A stretch of DNA of 64,000 nucleotides. It comes from Clitopilus passeckerianus (taxonomy: Eukaryota > Basidiomycota > Agaricomycetes > Agaricales > Entolomataceae). The translations under genes were made by a program, and so were the position numbers. The stretch covers positions 682,001 through 746,000 of the forward strand of contig CALYLX010000136.1 of NCBI GenBank assembly GCA_944990035.1, written 5' to 3'. Below are positions 49,581 to 62,147 of this stretch, piece by piece (the stretch's first letter is position 1; each line of letters begins with the position of its first letter). The notes under the pieces are model-generated. The model was not told the origin of the DNA. It saw nothing but the letters and a program-made list of their open reading frames with translations, and made no database searches.

Positions 49581-52500
49581 ATGTCCTCCCAAGATCCTTA
49601 CCAGCTCAGTAGGTTGGCAGAAGAGTTGGCTCTTCGGGAACCTGGACAGGACAACGCTTCGGATGCCCATGCATTTCCAGACGACGCGCCTCTCTCGCAC
49701 GACAACCAGGACCTTGTTGCACCGGAATTCGACGTCGAACGCTTTCTTCTTTCGAGGTCACACACAACTTTACCGGAGCTACGTACTGAACTGCGGGACT
49801 ACCTGGCCCAATTGAAGGAGGATCTTGTCAAGTTGATCAACAACGATTATGAAGCTTTTATTAGTCTCAGCACCGATTTGAAGGGTGAGGGCGAACGGCT
49901 TGAAAGAATTCATGCGCCCCTTGGGCAGTTGAAAGAACAAGTACTGGTAGGATTCTCCTGGGTCTCTTTTCTATGATAGGATGCCTCATACTTTGCCAGT
50001 TATCCAGGAAGGACTTGAGCGATATACAGCAAGCTATCAATGACAGATTGGATAAGAGAGCAGCACTTCGGGAGGAAAAGGTATGTTACCGACGTATTAA
50101 AGTGCTAGCCTTTTGCTTAGATGCACGCAGGCCCTCCTTCAACTTCTCCTAAAGCTTGCAGAGTCCATAACGAGACTGGAGAACTTGCTCCTAATCTCGC
50201 CACCAAGTGAAGAACTTGGAGATCTACCTCAAACCGAACCATTGAAACCCCCTCACGAGACAGAACAACTTGAGGATAGGTTCTCGAAGCCCTGTTTTCT
50301 TCCCCTCTGTCGCTTATTTTGTGATAATTAGGTCTCGAGCTAAGCATCTAGGCCGTGTGGCCAATGAATACACTCAATTACTGTACCTTGCATCCAAGGC
50401 GAAGGAGGAACAATGTCAATATGCAGATGAAGTGAATTGGGTAGGTCATAGCGTGTTTTATGCATATAGAGACTTGCTAATACCACCTAACAGAGAATCC
50501 AACGCATACAGTCCACACTCTCATCGGATTTGGATCATGTCTTCGCAACAACTTTGACAACCTTTACTTCAAGCAAGGGCAAATTAGATATTGAGAGGAC
50601 CAGAGTGGTCTCCGATCTCACCGAATGCTTGAAGGCGTACGACGTTCTAAGACTCTGGCGAGACGCGGAAGATGTTCTCCGAAGGGAAGTCCTTCGAGGT
50701 TTTGTCAAGAAAGTACGGACGATTTGTTTGGAAAGTGACAGACCTGTGTTGACAGCTCCCATGTCTACAGACCTTCTTCATTGGTGCTCTTACAGCTCCC
50801 CCATCGCCGATCTTACCGCATACCCCCTTCCCTACATCGAATTTCCCACCTCAAACGCCATATACGCCATTCACTGCATTCGTTTCTTCCGGTAGAGAAT
50901 CCAGCTACGGTTCAGATATCTGGTCCGGATGCCCGCATGCCCATTTCTTGGAAGTCACCGACGAACCGCTCGCTCGATTATTCACCCAAGCCCTCCGGTT
51001 CATTGAGCGAGATCTGGTTCAGATCATGTATATCGCAGAGAGAGCTTCGGTGAAATCCTTCTTCCGGCACAGCACAGGGAAAGGACAGCCTCCAAACGCG
51101 AACAGTCCATCGACAGACGGGACTGGCTACGACATACTTGCCAACGTTATTTGGGAAGAGATAGGGAGGGCGATGATTGACGAATTTGGCAACATTCTGT
51201 TTGCCTCAGGGAGGCCAGCCGATCTCAGGAAAGTTAGTACCTTTCAGTCTAAACTCTGAGATTCATTAATATTGACACGATCCTTCAAAAGCATTACGAA
51301 CTCTCGCAAGCGTTCCTGCGGTCCCTTGAATTTGTATCTCCTTCTGTTCAATCGGTCGATAGTTTGCGAGGTCATCCCGTGTATATCGCTTTCCAGCAGC
51401 GATGGCAGCTTCCCGTTTACTACCAAATGCGCTGGAAGGAAATTGTTGGGACTTTGGAAGAAAGCTTGGCCTCTAAGGAGGTCGTGATGCAGGGTCCGTT
51501 GAACCCCGTTACTCTGACCATGCGCATCCTCACCTCATGTTTGGTTCATTTACCCAGATTCAGAAACGTTTGTTACGTTGCAAATAAGTGGGGTTTGGAA
51601 AGCGATTGCTACCTGCTGGCAGCCAGACGTCGTGATTCCCGAAATCAGCCACAGATTCTGGAAGCTTACCCTTCAGGTTCGTTACCACCATATGATGACG
51701 CACAGCTGCTGATGGTCCCCCAGATTCTTAGCCGATACAAGACCTGGTTGGATCAGTGGTCCTCGGCGTCTAACCCTTCATCCGCGACGACAGAAAAGGT
51801 TGGTCTGATTTTTTAACCGCTTTGTGGGTGCATCAGGTTGATCGCTTTCTTATCAGCCACTGGGCCCAGGATATTCTAGATCAGCAACGCCTCTCTCAGG
51901 GACCGGTTCTGAGCACGTTCCGGCTCCGGAAGGCGCAAATGTAGACGCAACCCTGCGAGACTCTGCAGTCATCATTTATGACCTCAGGACATTACGTTCC
52001 AAAGTGCTTGGTCTATGGAGAGAACAGATAAGTGCGATGTTGCCGGAAGGTACAGGTCCAGATAGAGCGGAAGAGTTCACTGCTCAGGGTTCGGGAGGTC
52101 TTCCACATTGTGCATCACTGAAAACTAATCAGTCTGTTAAATTTAGATGCCCTTCATCGCACCTTGACCAAGTTGCTGGATTTCGTCCCAATCTTGTCCT
52201 CCCGAATTGTCAGCATTCTGACACAACGATGCTGCGAAGGATTACTACCCGTTCGATCTATTCCCTCACAGTTCAGGGCAATGTCAAGCAAGCGGATGCC
52301 CACAGAACCGAGTTACTTTGTGGCGGCGATTCTACGACCTCTCAAACAATTCTTTGGAGTTGACAGTAGCACGGGCTCTGGCGCCCTTCTGCGCGGGGAA
52401 TACCTAGGCCCGTTGTCAACCGAGGTGTTTGAGGGCACCTGTGAAAGGTAGGTGTGTTTACAAGAATACTTGGCACAGGCTCATCTAGGACCTAGATATG

Positions 52501-52808
52501 TTTACTTCCTCTCTGCAATGAAAAAACGGAGGAGTCCCTCCGGCGTCTCAAGAAAGGCAAGAAAGGTGGCTTTTCTCAAATAGGCCGGGATGACGATAGC
52601 AAGGACGAGGAACGAATCCAAGCTCAGATGACGCTTGATGCAGAAGCCTTTGCTAAAGATGCACAGAAATTAGGGGTGGAGCTTCAGAAAAGTCAGGCGT
52701 TTAAGGAGTTAAAGGACATGGTTACCTCGATGGAAGGTAAGTTAAGTTGTCAACATCTCTGGCATAATATAATAATCGTAAATTTGCGTTCCAGATACGA
52801 ATAGTTGA
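49581..52808 (+). CDS. COG2: Conserved oligomeric Golgi complex subunit 2 (COG2)
   Basis: A lobe A subunit of the COG tether for retrograde intra-Golgi vesicles. ATG 49581 gives MSSQDPYQLSRLAEELALRE. The COG2 N-terminal domain is FDVERFLLSRSHTTLPELRT, DYLAQLKEDLVKLINNDYEA and FISLSTDLKGEGERLERIHA, then coiled coils (RKDLSDIQQAINDRLDKRAA). Downstream helical blocks include RVANEYTQLLYLASKAKEEQ, LSSDLDHVFATTLTTFTSSK and YQMRWKEIVGTLEESLASKE. A C-terminal helical domain (ALHRTLTKLLDFVPILSSRI, VAAILRPLKQFFGVDSSTGS) is followed by a charged tail that stops at TGA 52806-52808. About ten introns were seen. The stop is 47 bp from that of the convergent VPS8 gene. Confidence 0.9.
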
Positions 52809-52855
52809 TGGAAGATCGATACTAGATTGACCCATATAATATAACGATAATTAAT

Positions 52856-55800
52856 CTACTTCACTGGACACACTTTATGGTGCAATGCCCCTGTCCTGGA
52901 CACGATGATTCCTCCAGCTGCGCCATTAGGGCCGGAATCGTCGAGTAATGGGTGCCTACAATTAGTGCATGTACTCCGTGGAACTGTCCACCCCTTTCTA
53001 CGTTCGGTGGCTACATTGGCGATTGCTTGGAAGAGATCCTGATGGACAAGTTCTTTGACCGTCGTCAACATGTCCGCGTCCCAACGGAAGGAATCCAAAA
53101 TGGTGTCAAGGACCATACGCAGTTCGGAATATTGAGTTCCCGTAGTTGCAGGCGTGGAATCGACTAGGCGTACGAAAAGTGATGGTAGAATAGCTGCTTC
53201 AACGGGTGAATTATTGGTCATCGCGGAGAACGTCGTCTCTACGAGACCACGGAGGGTGCTCAGGGCGTACTCTCGAGCACCTGTGTTGTCTTCTATTCCC
53301 TGGGTGGATGCAGAAAAAGTCTGGACACAAGTCATTTCGGTGCTGAGCAGCCGGAACCAATCATCTTCATGGTTCGAGGAAATGTGGCTTGCCCTGGATC
53401 GATTGACACAGGCTTCGATGCCCATCTCCGTTAAGAGTTGGAGCGATGTCACATATTTCTGTAGGTCCGGAATAGCGGGGGGACCTCCAGGCGTGAATCT
53501 ATCCATCAGCCCAGCGACGAGAACCTTTGAATACGAATCGAATTTTGACCACGCAGAAGCTGTCTGACCAGCTTGATTGATAGCCCAGACACTAGCATAA
53601 TAGAGTTCGTGATTCTCGCATGTAGCAGCTATCACCTTCAGAGGCAAGAAGTCGGGAGGTAGTTGTTGGAGGGTGGGTATGAATTGATCTGGGGAATGAA
53701 GGCACTGCAAATCCACAAACAACTGTCGTAGGGGCGCAGAAATATGCGCCTGATGATGAGGTGGAAGGTTCATACCAGGACCGCCGCCTTCTTCTCCGAA
53801 AAGGAGACGGCGAAGATAACGAAGTTGATAGGGCCCATTGTGAGAAAGGGATTCGATTGCCCGTTCGTGTAACTGTGGGATGTGCTTCTCAAGGAGAACA
53901 GCGGAACCGGTTACACTCGTATTGAGCAAGAAGGTAAGAGAGGCTTCGACGACTTGCAATAAATCAGGAGGCAATGTCCCCCTATTGTGTTTCTTCGATG
54001 AACTGAGAACGTCGTCGAGGTTCTGGATTTTCTCGGAAGCCGTTAACGTATCATCTTCCAGGTAAGTTGTAGCAAGAGCGGCCCATTGCTTTTCGTGCCT
54101 GTGCCAGCGTCGTATGATACGATAAAAGCCAGCTGCATGAAAAAGCTCTGAGAGTTCTTCGGTGTCGTCGGGGGTATAGACTGACAGAAGATATTCCGCA
54201 GCCAATTGTCGATCCTCCCGGCCAGATTCCTCCTCGTCTTCGGCGAGGTCAACAAGGATTGCTCTGAGAGCGCTTGGGGCGACTTGTATAAATTGAGGGT
54301 ATTTTGGGACATTCCTGGCAATAAAAATGTTGATCAAGGTGCTAGCGTGTGGCGGAAGTTGCTTGGAGGATAGGATATCCAACAGGATACGGACAATAAG
54401 GAGGCGGCTTGTTCCTTGGGACTCATCATTGAGATGTGCGTCTTCGAACGCGATATCAAGCATGTGGAGGAATGCCTCTGTGTCAAAACTCAGGAGTTGG
54501 CGTGCATATGGGTAGGTAGGTTCGAGGCCGCCTTCGTCCGAGGTCAGGATCACTTTGGCACCTTCACCTGGGGGCCAGACTGCCGTGCGTCCGGAAAAGA
54601 GGAAACCGTATATGTCTTCTTGAGCTTGAAGTGAATCTTCAACCGACATCTGCTCGCCATTAGGGTATGTGCGGCCAGTAAGGGTGGCTGTAAGGTATGG
54701 GAATATTTTCGCTGCGCTTTGGAGCCATCTGCCCCTATCCTTGTCGTTGATTGAGGATGGCTTTCGAGTACTTCGTAATCTCTTGACGAGCTCAAGCAGC
54801 TCGACAATGGGTGCCGTGTAATCGTGTAGGGTGGAGGTATAGACGTAGATAAGTGCATCGTAGAGGAAATGTTCTTGGCAGATGCGAATAGATTGGTTGA
54901 TGTCCAGACAAGTTGGGTCTATGCGGCATATGAGATGCTCAATGTGTGCGGGGTTATCCTTCTGGTTTTCCAGAACATGTTGGGTGACGTGAGGAGGAAC
55001 ATGGCGAAGGGTGTTGTCGAGCATATGCCGATCAATCTGCTGAAGATATATCCCTATAATGCCTGCTTCATCGTACTGTTGGAATAGATCCTCGAATAGA
55101 AAGTCGTAGTCATCAATTGCAGTGCAAGCCTTGACGCAGACCGTCACGAGTTGTTCGAAAAAATCGGTTTTGTCAACTCCACGACCGCCCAATGATGCCA
55201 GGGTCCCATCTGTCATTCGTTGCTCCGAGAACGCATAACGTGTAGAGGCAAACATCAGACTCCTGATCTTATCTCCAACCAGGTCTTGACGGGTGACTGG
55301 GTCTGCAGGGAGGGTGTACATATTGCCTTTCGCGCTCCCATTGTAGTAAGAAACTGCCACTTCAATTGCAGCAAGAAAATCTCCACCCTCGACGAAGGAA
55401 AGGATCTTGTCCGCCCATGTTAAAAGAGTGCCGGCACGAACGCATGTCTTTTCCTGGAATAGAGACATAAATACGACAATTTGACCTAATAATTCATTTG
55501 CTTACCAGAAGGAATATCTTGCCCTTGAAGCAGTACACACTATGAGCAATGTCTATCGAGAGGCTGCTGGAAGCTAGCCCCCCAGTTGACGTCATGATAG
55601 AGGATGGGCTTGTGAGCCGAGCGCTGTCAAATGAGATGCTATCGATTAGTGTGGCCTGCAATGGGTTGTAGATCTTCAAAGATGTTGGAGTTACGAGTAG
55701 AATTTGCTTAAGAAAATCGCATCAGCCCAGGCCAAAGAAACTTGTGGAATCCTTACAGATCCGTTTAGCCATTGCGTCGATAGAATATCTTCTTCTATCC

Positions 55801-57568
55801 TCCATTCCTTCACATTTTCGTACGCAATGATACCCACTTCCACTTCACGCGTCTTCCCACTACGAGGGTCCTGTAGGGTCTGCTTGACTTTCTGTTCCCT
55901 TATCCGAATCAGGTGGCACTGATTCCCCCAAGTATAAACGAGTAGTGGGGCCGCCGACGTCACATGGTCGTTCTCGGAAGACGTCTGTTCGGACATGCAA
56001 GGGAACCAAACTAGTGTGCCAGGGGTCTGGGGTCTCGGTCGAGATGCGGTTCCTTGCGTGTCTCGAACACATTTGAACCATGTTCGTGGACTTGGCCTCA
56101 AACCAACGACAACGAGCTTGGTCGCCGTCAACATTGCTATCAGATTGTACTGATCTGTGGCGCATGGGAGGGTGCCCAGAGGCAAAGGAGCCATATCAAG
56201 AATGGGAAACACTTGTCGCCTGCGACGGCGAATAGATGTGTCAAGAGTTTGCGGCCCGTTTCCAGCGGGTGATCGAGCCGGTTTTCGCGCTTCCTCTCTG
56301 CCTCCTTCATCGGCGAATGGGTACTTGCCCAGGATGCGAAGAATGTCCGAAGCTTCGATGAACAGCACCTTCCCGAATCTATGCGTAAATGCCAGGCCTT
56401 GGTCATCCGATGACACAATGGCTGTTCGCCGTCCAGTTATGAAGCCTATCCGACGTATCCGAGAGCCTTGCAGATGACCTTCCTTCCGACCAGAAGCTAC
56501 GAGTGACGAAGTGGTGGGAGCAACGGTGTATATCGGCCTATCGGGTTTCTTCAGATCAAAAACTTGAATATGACCAGACGCGTGGCCTGAGGCGACAAAA
56601 GCCTGGTCATATGAGAGAGCCAGTGCGGTCACTGCCCCAAGATCTTTAACTGGACTGGAGTGAGCTATGGTGCTTCAAAAGTACGTTTGGAGGCTTACAA
56701 GGTGAATCCTTCCCGCATATAACCTTTAAATTCTGTCGGAAATCAAAGATGCATATCTTAGCAGCGTTTGTTCCAATGCATATAAGACCGTTCGCCGTCA
56801 GAACGGTTGGTGTACCAATCAAGGGAGCACCAAGAACGGCTGAGAGCTTCTGCGACAAAGTTTTGGTTACAATGTCCGATATTGATCTCAGTTCCGCCCA
56901 TTTGAAAGGTTCGAGTTCATTGGAGCTGCTGGTAGCTTCGTTTTGCCATGAAGGAGTTGCAACCCGTTCGGAAATGGAGGCTGATAGCAGGGGACTGGGC
57001 GAAAGCTCAATGGGAAGGAATGCGTCGGTATGTGATTGTAGGCCAGTGAGCTGGTGAGATCGTAGTCTGGACACCGAAGGGTCGATAGAAGAATGCGACA
57101 AGAGGGTATGTGGATGGTCCAAAGTGGTATTACTGTCGGCCAGCGGGTCGTTTGATATCTCCTCCTTCAAATCACGCATAGAGCATCAGCCAACCTGTAA
57201 ATTCGACAATAAAGAGCTGATCTGACCTGTTCAACAGCGTGCGGGCTAGCAGGTCCCTGGTGCGGAGCATTGAGTGTGTGCTCTGGCAGCGTGTCCTCTT
57301 CCTCGGAGTCGTCAGAGAGTTCAGCTCCCAGAACGTCTCGCAGCTTGTCCCTATAACCGTCTCCCTTCACCTCCGCATGGACTCCTGAATAGGAAAAGCC
57401 CTCTTCATCGTCACTGGCGTCATCCTCTGCATCTGAATGTTGACTCTCGCCACTGTCTTCAAAGAGTTCTTCCATGCGAGACGTGTAATTTCTTAGGTCA
57501 TTTTCTGCGTCTCCTCCGTCTGAGCTTACATCCAAGGAGCCGAGAGAAGGGCGTCTTTCCGCAGACAT
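52856..57568 (-). CDS. VPS8: CORVET subunit Vps8
   Basis: The Rab5-binding subunit of the CORVET endosomal tether. ATG 57566-57568 gives MSAERRPSLGSLDVSSDGGD, an acidic disordered N-terminus. A WD-like region follows (LALSYDQAFVASGHASGHIQ, VSSDDQGLAFTHRFGKVLFI). One long exon (52856 to about 55468) encodes the alpha-solenoid with the Vps8 core: LLTWADKILSFVEGGDFLAA, VGDKIRSLMFASTRYAFSEQ, CVKACTAIDDYDFLFEDLFQ and RICQEHFLYDALIYVYTSTL. The C-terminus has CTNCRHPLLDD and later HHKVCPVK, which looks like only part of the RING/zinc-finger found in other Vps8 proteins. The protein is about 1,400 residues. A TTG-initiated extension upstream is not favoured. Confidence 0.92.
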
Positions 57569-57850
57569 TGTCAAGAAGGCTCAGCAGCCTTCACAGTTAC
57601 GCACTGAGATTCTGGGTTTCCTTTTTCAGAACGTATAGTCGCAAACAAGCCGTGACTACGCCGGGTGATTGTGGATTTTCTTCGTTCAGGCTTTCAGGAT
57701 CTATTCAATCCTTTCTCCATGTTTTTGACAGCGGACATCCGATAAATTTTAGTAAATTACATCGGCAAAAATAAATTAGGTTGTACAAGCTAGACGACAA
57801 GTGCAGGTGAAGGACAGAAAATAAATTGCACGTCAATCCAAAGTCTTTTG

Positions 57851-59907
57851 TCAATTCGACACAATCCTACGCTCCCGATTCCTAGACCCGGGACCAAACC
57901 GTTCCTGGAAGCCGATTAGTTCTTCCATGAGTTCTTCCATCAATTTCATAGTTGCTGTAGACTGAACATCGCTAAGGCCACGGTTCATCGAAGCTGTAGA
58001 TGTTAGTTTGTCGCCTTCTTCGGTTTCTGGCAGTTCGTTTCGATTTGAGTTTGTATGGGAGTCCGATTCGGCGAAAGCGGCATTGTCATGGGCTGTCGCG
58101 GATATGTCTCCTCCTTGAAGTACCTGATTCAGTGCTTCTTGTCGTCGAATGCGGTCAAGGGCCGATGCTTGTTCTCGTCCAACCCATTCGACGAGGGCTC
58201 TGACACGTTTGTTCATGTCCCCAACGCTCATTCGCTTGCTTGGCCACTTTACTTTGACGCCCCGTTCCATAGTGAGTTCAACACTTTCGCCCTTGCCGCT
58301 AATCGTCTGGCCTGTGCTGCTACTCCGGACCTCGAGCGGGGGTGGGATGTGGGATGGCAATATGGGTTCGAGGTGCGCCAAATAATCTGGCAAGTTCCAC
58401 GATGTGAAGAGCGATTGCTGCGCTGCGGAATGTATGCTACGATAGTTGCGACCCGTTTCTGCATTTGTAGAGGGGGTGGCATTGCCGGGTGTCCCTTGGC
58501 CTCGTCTGGATCCAACATCTTGATTTGTACCCCCATGACTCGAGGGCTGTGCGCTCTTCTGGCCACTCTTGGTTCTTGATTGAGTCGGCCTCTTTGCGGT
58601 GCCTGTACCAAGCCATTGAGTATCGAGTAATTGGTAATTCCAACAGAAACGTTCAACGTACCCTCATCCCCGTCAACGCTGGCATTCTCGATTGTAAGAG
58701 GAGGAGGAGCCTTCTTGGCACCGCCGCGTTTGTTGGGACGAGATGTGGATTTGGGTGGTGGCATCGACTTGGCTTGCTCCGGAGGTTCTTCCTGAGTAGC
58801 TGCCGATGGAGGCTGATCTGAGGCGGTGGAAGCTGATCGCGTGCGTTTCTTGGAGGAGCTATTGAGGGGATGAGAATCGGCTCAACATATACTCAACATG
58901 AATGGAATATGCTCTCACGTTTCATCGTCCACTCTCTTCCGCTTCTTCTTATTAGAGGTGGTGTCATTGTCTTCTTCCATAGCCCGTTGCTCTGGTCGTA
59001 GGTCGGTTGATATTGCGCCGGTAATATCGTGAGCAGCAGCTTCAGCAGCAGTTGCTTCCAAAACCTCTTTCAGACTTTCGTCAAAGGCAGCATCGCGGCT
59101 GTTCATTGTGTTCCTCCGCTTTGATGGCTGTCTCAATGATGAGGGGGAATGGGACCGCGAAACGCGGGGATTCGCAGCATTGTGGGAATTGGCGGTAGTG
59201 GACGTTTGTCGAGGCCTTCTTGAACGACGTTTGCTGGAGTTGGTGTGAGACGTAACTCTTGAAACCGTATCAGCTAACCCACCTCAGCCTGTCCTTATGT
59301 CTGTCTGGGTCGCATTCCTCACAATAATAATCGTCGTCAGGCAATTGGTCCTCTGACTCAAAGCCCATGCAAAGTCCATGTTGCCAAACTTTGCAGCCTT
59401 CGCATTGCACCATGAATTCGCCTGCATCAGGATCATCCTCACCTATCGAGTGTTGTTAGTCAGTGGAGGAAGGGTGAGGTCAAACTTTCACATACCAGTG
59501 CTCCCGCACACACAACGCGTCACTCCCTGCTCTTCCTCGTCCTCCTGTTCAGGTTCCTGTGGTTGGCTGTCTTCCTCACTTGGTGATTGTGGCGAAGGTT
59601 CAACCGTCTGTTGTTTCTCCTTACTGCCATTTTTCCGTTTCGACCTCCCAGAAGCATTAGAGTTGGAGCTTATGGAGCCACTCTTATGCTCTTCGCTGTT
59701 ATCATCTAGCTCTTCGAGCTTCGGCCGTTTTATCCTGCTACTACTATGATTGGAGGAAAGAGGCGGGCGAGACGCAAGGGCTTCTTTCTCCTTCTGCTTG
59801 GATGGTGGTATTTCTGTCTCTGGAGATTTAGATACGCTTTTTGAAACGGAAGGCGCAGAACGACGACCAGAGCGACGAGTTTCGCGGTGAGAAAGAGGTG
59901 GACCCAT
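57851..59907 (-). CDS. Cti6-like PHD-finger protein, putative Rpd3L complex subunit
   Basis: ATG 59907 gives a Ser/Lys-rich, acidic N-terminus ending in [10 protein letters not shown]. The PHD finger is C4HC3: [47 protein letters not shown] and CDP, matching Cti6/Cph-type PHDs that bind H3K4me3. The middle is basic and disordered ([19 protein letters not shown]). A conserved C-terminal domain includes [40 protein letters not shown] and [20 protein letters not shown], as in fungal Cti6 homologues. Yeast Cti6 joins the Rpd3L deacetylase to Cyc8-Tup1. The gene shares a 170 bp divergent interval with ILV1. Confidence 0.85.
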
Positions 59908-60077
59908 GGAAGAAAACGAAATGTCAATGACCGGCGTATGGCTCGATCACCAATGGACGCATGCGACAGAGTGTGACACGCCATCACAGATCACGTGTAA
60001 GTCGTCACGGCACGCGGCGTCTAAAGGGAGTAAATTTAGAATGACCGGTGCCAGGCTTTTTGTGAAATTAAAGAAAC
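59908..60077. promoter_or_regulatory. Divergent promoter between CTI6-like gene and ILV1
   Basis: 170 bp between start codons. A TGTGACACG and ATCACGTGT cluster lies at about 59970-60000. No Gcn4-type TGACTCA site was found by eye. Confidence 0.35.
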
Positions 60078-61980
60078 ATGTCTCCTTCAGCAACCATTGA
60101 ATACTCTTCCCATGCTCCTGAGCCACTCTATCCTCGCCTGGATAAACACAATCTGCTCTCAGAAAATACCCCTGACTATCTTCGGTTGATCTTAACAGCG
60201 AAAGTTTATGAAATTCTTAAAGAAACCCCACTAGTTCTTGCTCAGAATCTTAGTGCAAAGCTAGGGAATGAGATCTGGTTGAAACGTGAAGATTTACAGG
60301 AGGTGTTTAGCTTTAAGATCAGAGGAGCGTACAACTACATGGCTAGTCTCACCGATGAAGAACGGTGGAAAGGAGTCATAACCTGCAGCGCCGGTGAGCA
60401 GGCTTCTTGATCATGCCATCGACCATCTTGCTTCTCTTCTCCTAATTTCTTCTTCTTCTAGGTAATCATGCACAGGGAGTTGCACTCTCTGGAGCTCGAC
60501 TTGGGGTTCCATGCACTATCGTAATGCCGAAAGGTACACCCACCATCAAAGTTCGGAATGTTGAACGATTAGAAGCAAAGGTCATACTTCACGGCACAGA
60601 TTTCGATGAAGCCAAGGCGGAATGTGCACGCCTTGCATCAACTCATGGCCTGGCATTTGTCCCGCCATATGATGACCCTCTCGTGATAGCAGGACAAGGC
60701 ACAGTGGGGATGGAAATCCTTAAGCAGATTCCTCAGGCCGACAAATTGGATGGTATCTTCGCATCTGTTGGCGGTGGTGGTCTAGTTGCCGGAATATGCG
60801 AGTACGTCAAAAGGATAGGAAGCCCAGCCCTCAAGGTCTACGGAGTCGAGACTTACGATGGAGACGCGATGGCGCGTAGCTTGGAAAAGGCACCAGGGCC
60901 ACTCTGCGAGAGGTTGGGCCTTTTAGCGATGGAACTGCGGTCAAAATCGTCGGGGAAGAACCATTCCGAATCTGCCAAAAGCTCTTGGATGGAATCACTA
61001 AAGTGGACAACGATGAAATATGTGCAGCCATCAAAGACGTCTTTGAAGGTACGCTTCCTCAGTCCTTGCACTATCGTCTCATTTATCCTTTTTAAGAAAC
61101 TCGTTCCGTGACAGAACCCGCCGGCGCCTTGGCTCTCGCTGGTCTCAAACGGTATATCATGGATAACAGTTTAATCGGTGCCCAAAAACGATTCGTAGCG
61201 GTCATCAGTGGCGCAAACATGAACTTTGATCGTCTGCGATTTGTGGCAGAACGTGCCGAACTTGGAGAAGGAAGAGAAGCACTTTGAGTGTCGATATACC
61301 AGAGAAACCTGGAAGGTTCGTTTCTGAAATTTTGCAATGAACAGACACTGACTTGTCTGCACTAGTTTCATCGCCCTGCACTCTGTGATCCATCCGCGTG
61401 CAGTTACGGAGTTCATTTACCGGTATAATGTGTCTGGTGACCGGGCACATGTCATGCTCTCATTCAAAACAGATTCTGCCTCTCGTTCAACGGAGGTAAA
61501 AGAAGTTCTTGCCGCCTTGGCCGCGAATGATATGAAGGGCGTTGACATCAGTGACGACGAACTAGCGAAGAGTCATGGTAGATACATGATTGGCGGTTGT
61601 CAGACCGTGCCTAACGAGCGCATCTTCCGCTTCGGTCTGTATCCACACATCACAACGCTTTGTGGGCAACAACTGACAGGTCTTCTCGGTTTCAGAATTT
61701 CCAGAACGTCCTAATGCACTTAGGTCCTTCTTGCTAGGTCTTCATCAAGGCTGGAATATTTCCCTCTTTCATTACCGAAATCATGGCGCAGGTTTGCTCG
61801 ATCTTACTGGGTATACCTATCACACCTCACGGCTCTACCCCAGATCTTGGCAAGGTCTTAGCGGGTATTCAAGTCTCCCCAGCAGATTACGATGCCTTCG
61901 ATATCTTCCTCAATAAACTCAACTTCACCTACACGGAAGAAACGGATAATCCTGTATACAAAAGGTTCTTGCAAGGATAA
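60078..61980 (+). CDS. ILV1: Threonine deaminase (biosynthetic), Ilv1
   Basis: A PLP enzyme converting threonine to 2-oxobutanoate, the first step to isoleucine, in mitochondria. PLP-domain blocks are [20 protein letters not shown] with the Schiff-base lysine, [19 protein letters not shown], and [20 protein letters not shown] (the glycine loop binding phosphate). [12 protein letters not shown] and [20 protein letters not shown] follow. Two ACT-like regulatory repeats end the protein ([49 protein letters not shown]). Two places need one extra base: AAAA 60885-60888 (giving [19 protein letters not shown]) and TTT 61283-61285 (giving [12 protein letters not shown]). Both restored stretches are strongly conserved and no intron fits, so an assembly indel is likely. 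No strong mitochondrial presequence is visible. Confidence 0.93.
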
Positions 61981-62147
61981 ACATGTCAATCAGTTAATAT
62001 TGCAGTTGTACAGTACTATAGACCGACCCAAGGAAAAGCTAATGTTACACGTGGACATGACCTATCGTTACATCATAATATCGTATGACGGTCGTTAAAT
62101 GAAAGAAAAATTATTTACAACATCAAGAGGTGAACTGAAAGGTGAAG

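Noticed and set aside
24640..57568. Apparent clusters of splicing genes (SmD3, U2AF35, PRKRIP1-like) and of membrane-traffic genes (YIP1, TRAPPC1, COG2, VPS8)
   Set aside because: They are on different strands with unrelated genes between them, and such housekeeping genes are common. Nothing in the sequence shows co-regulation.
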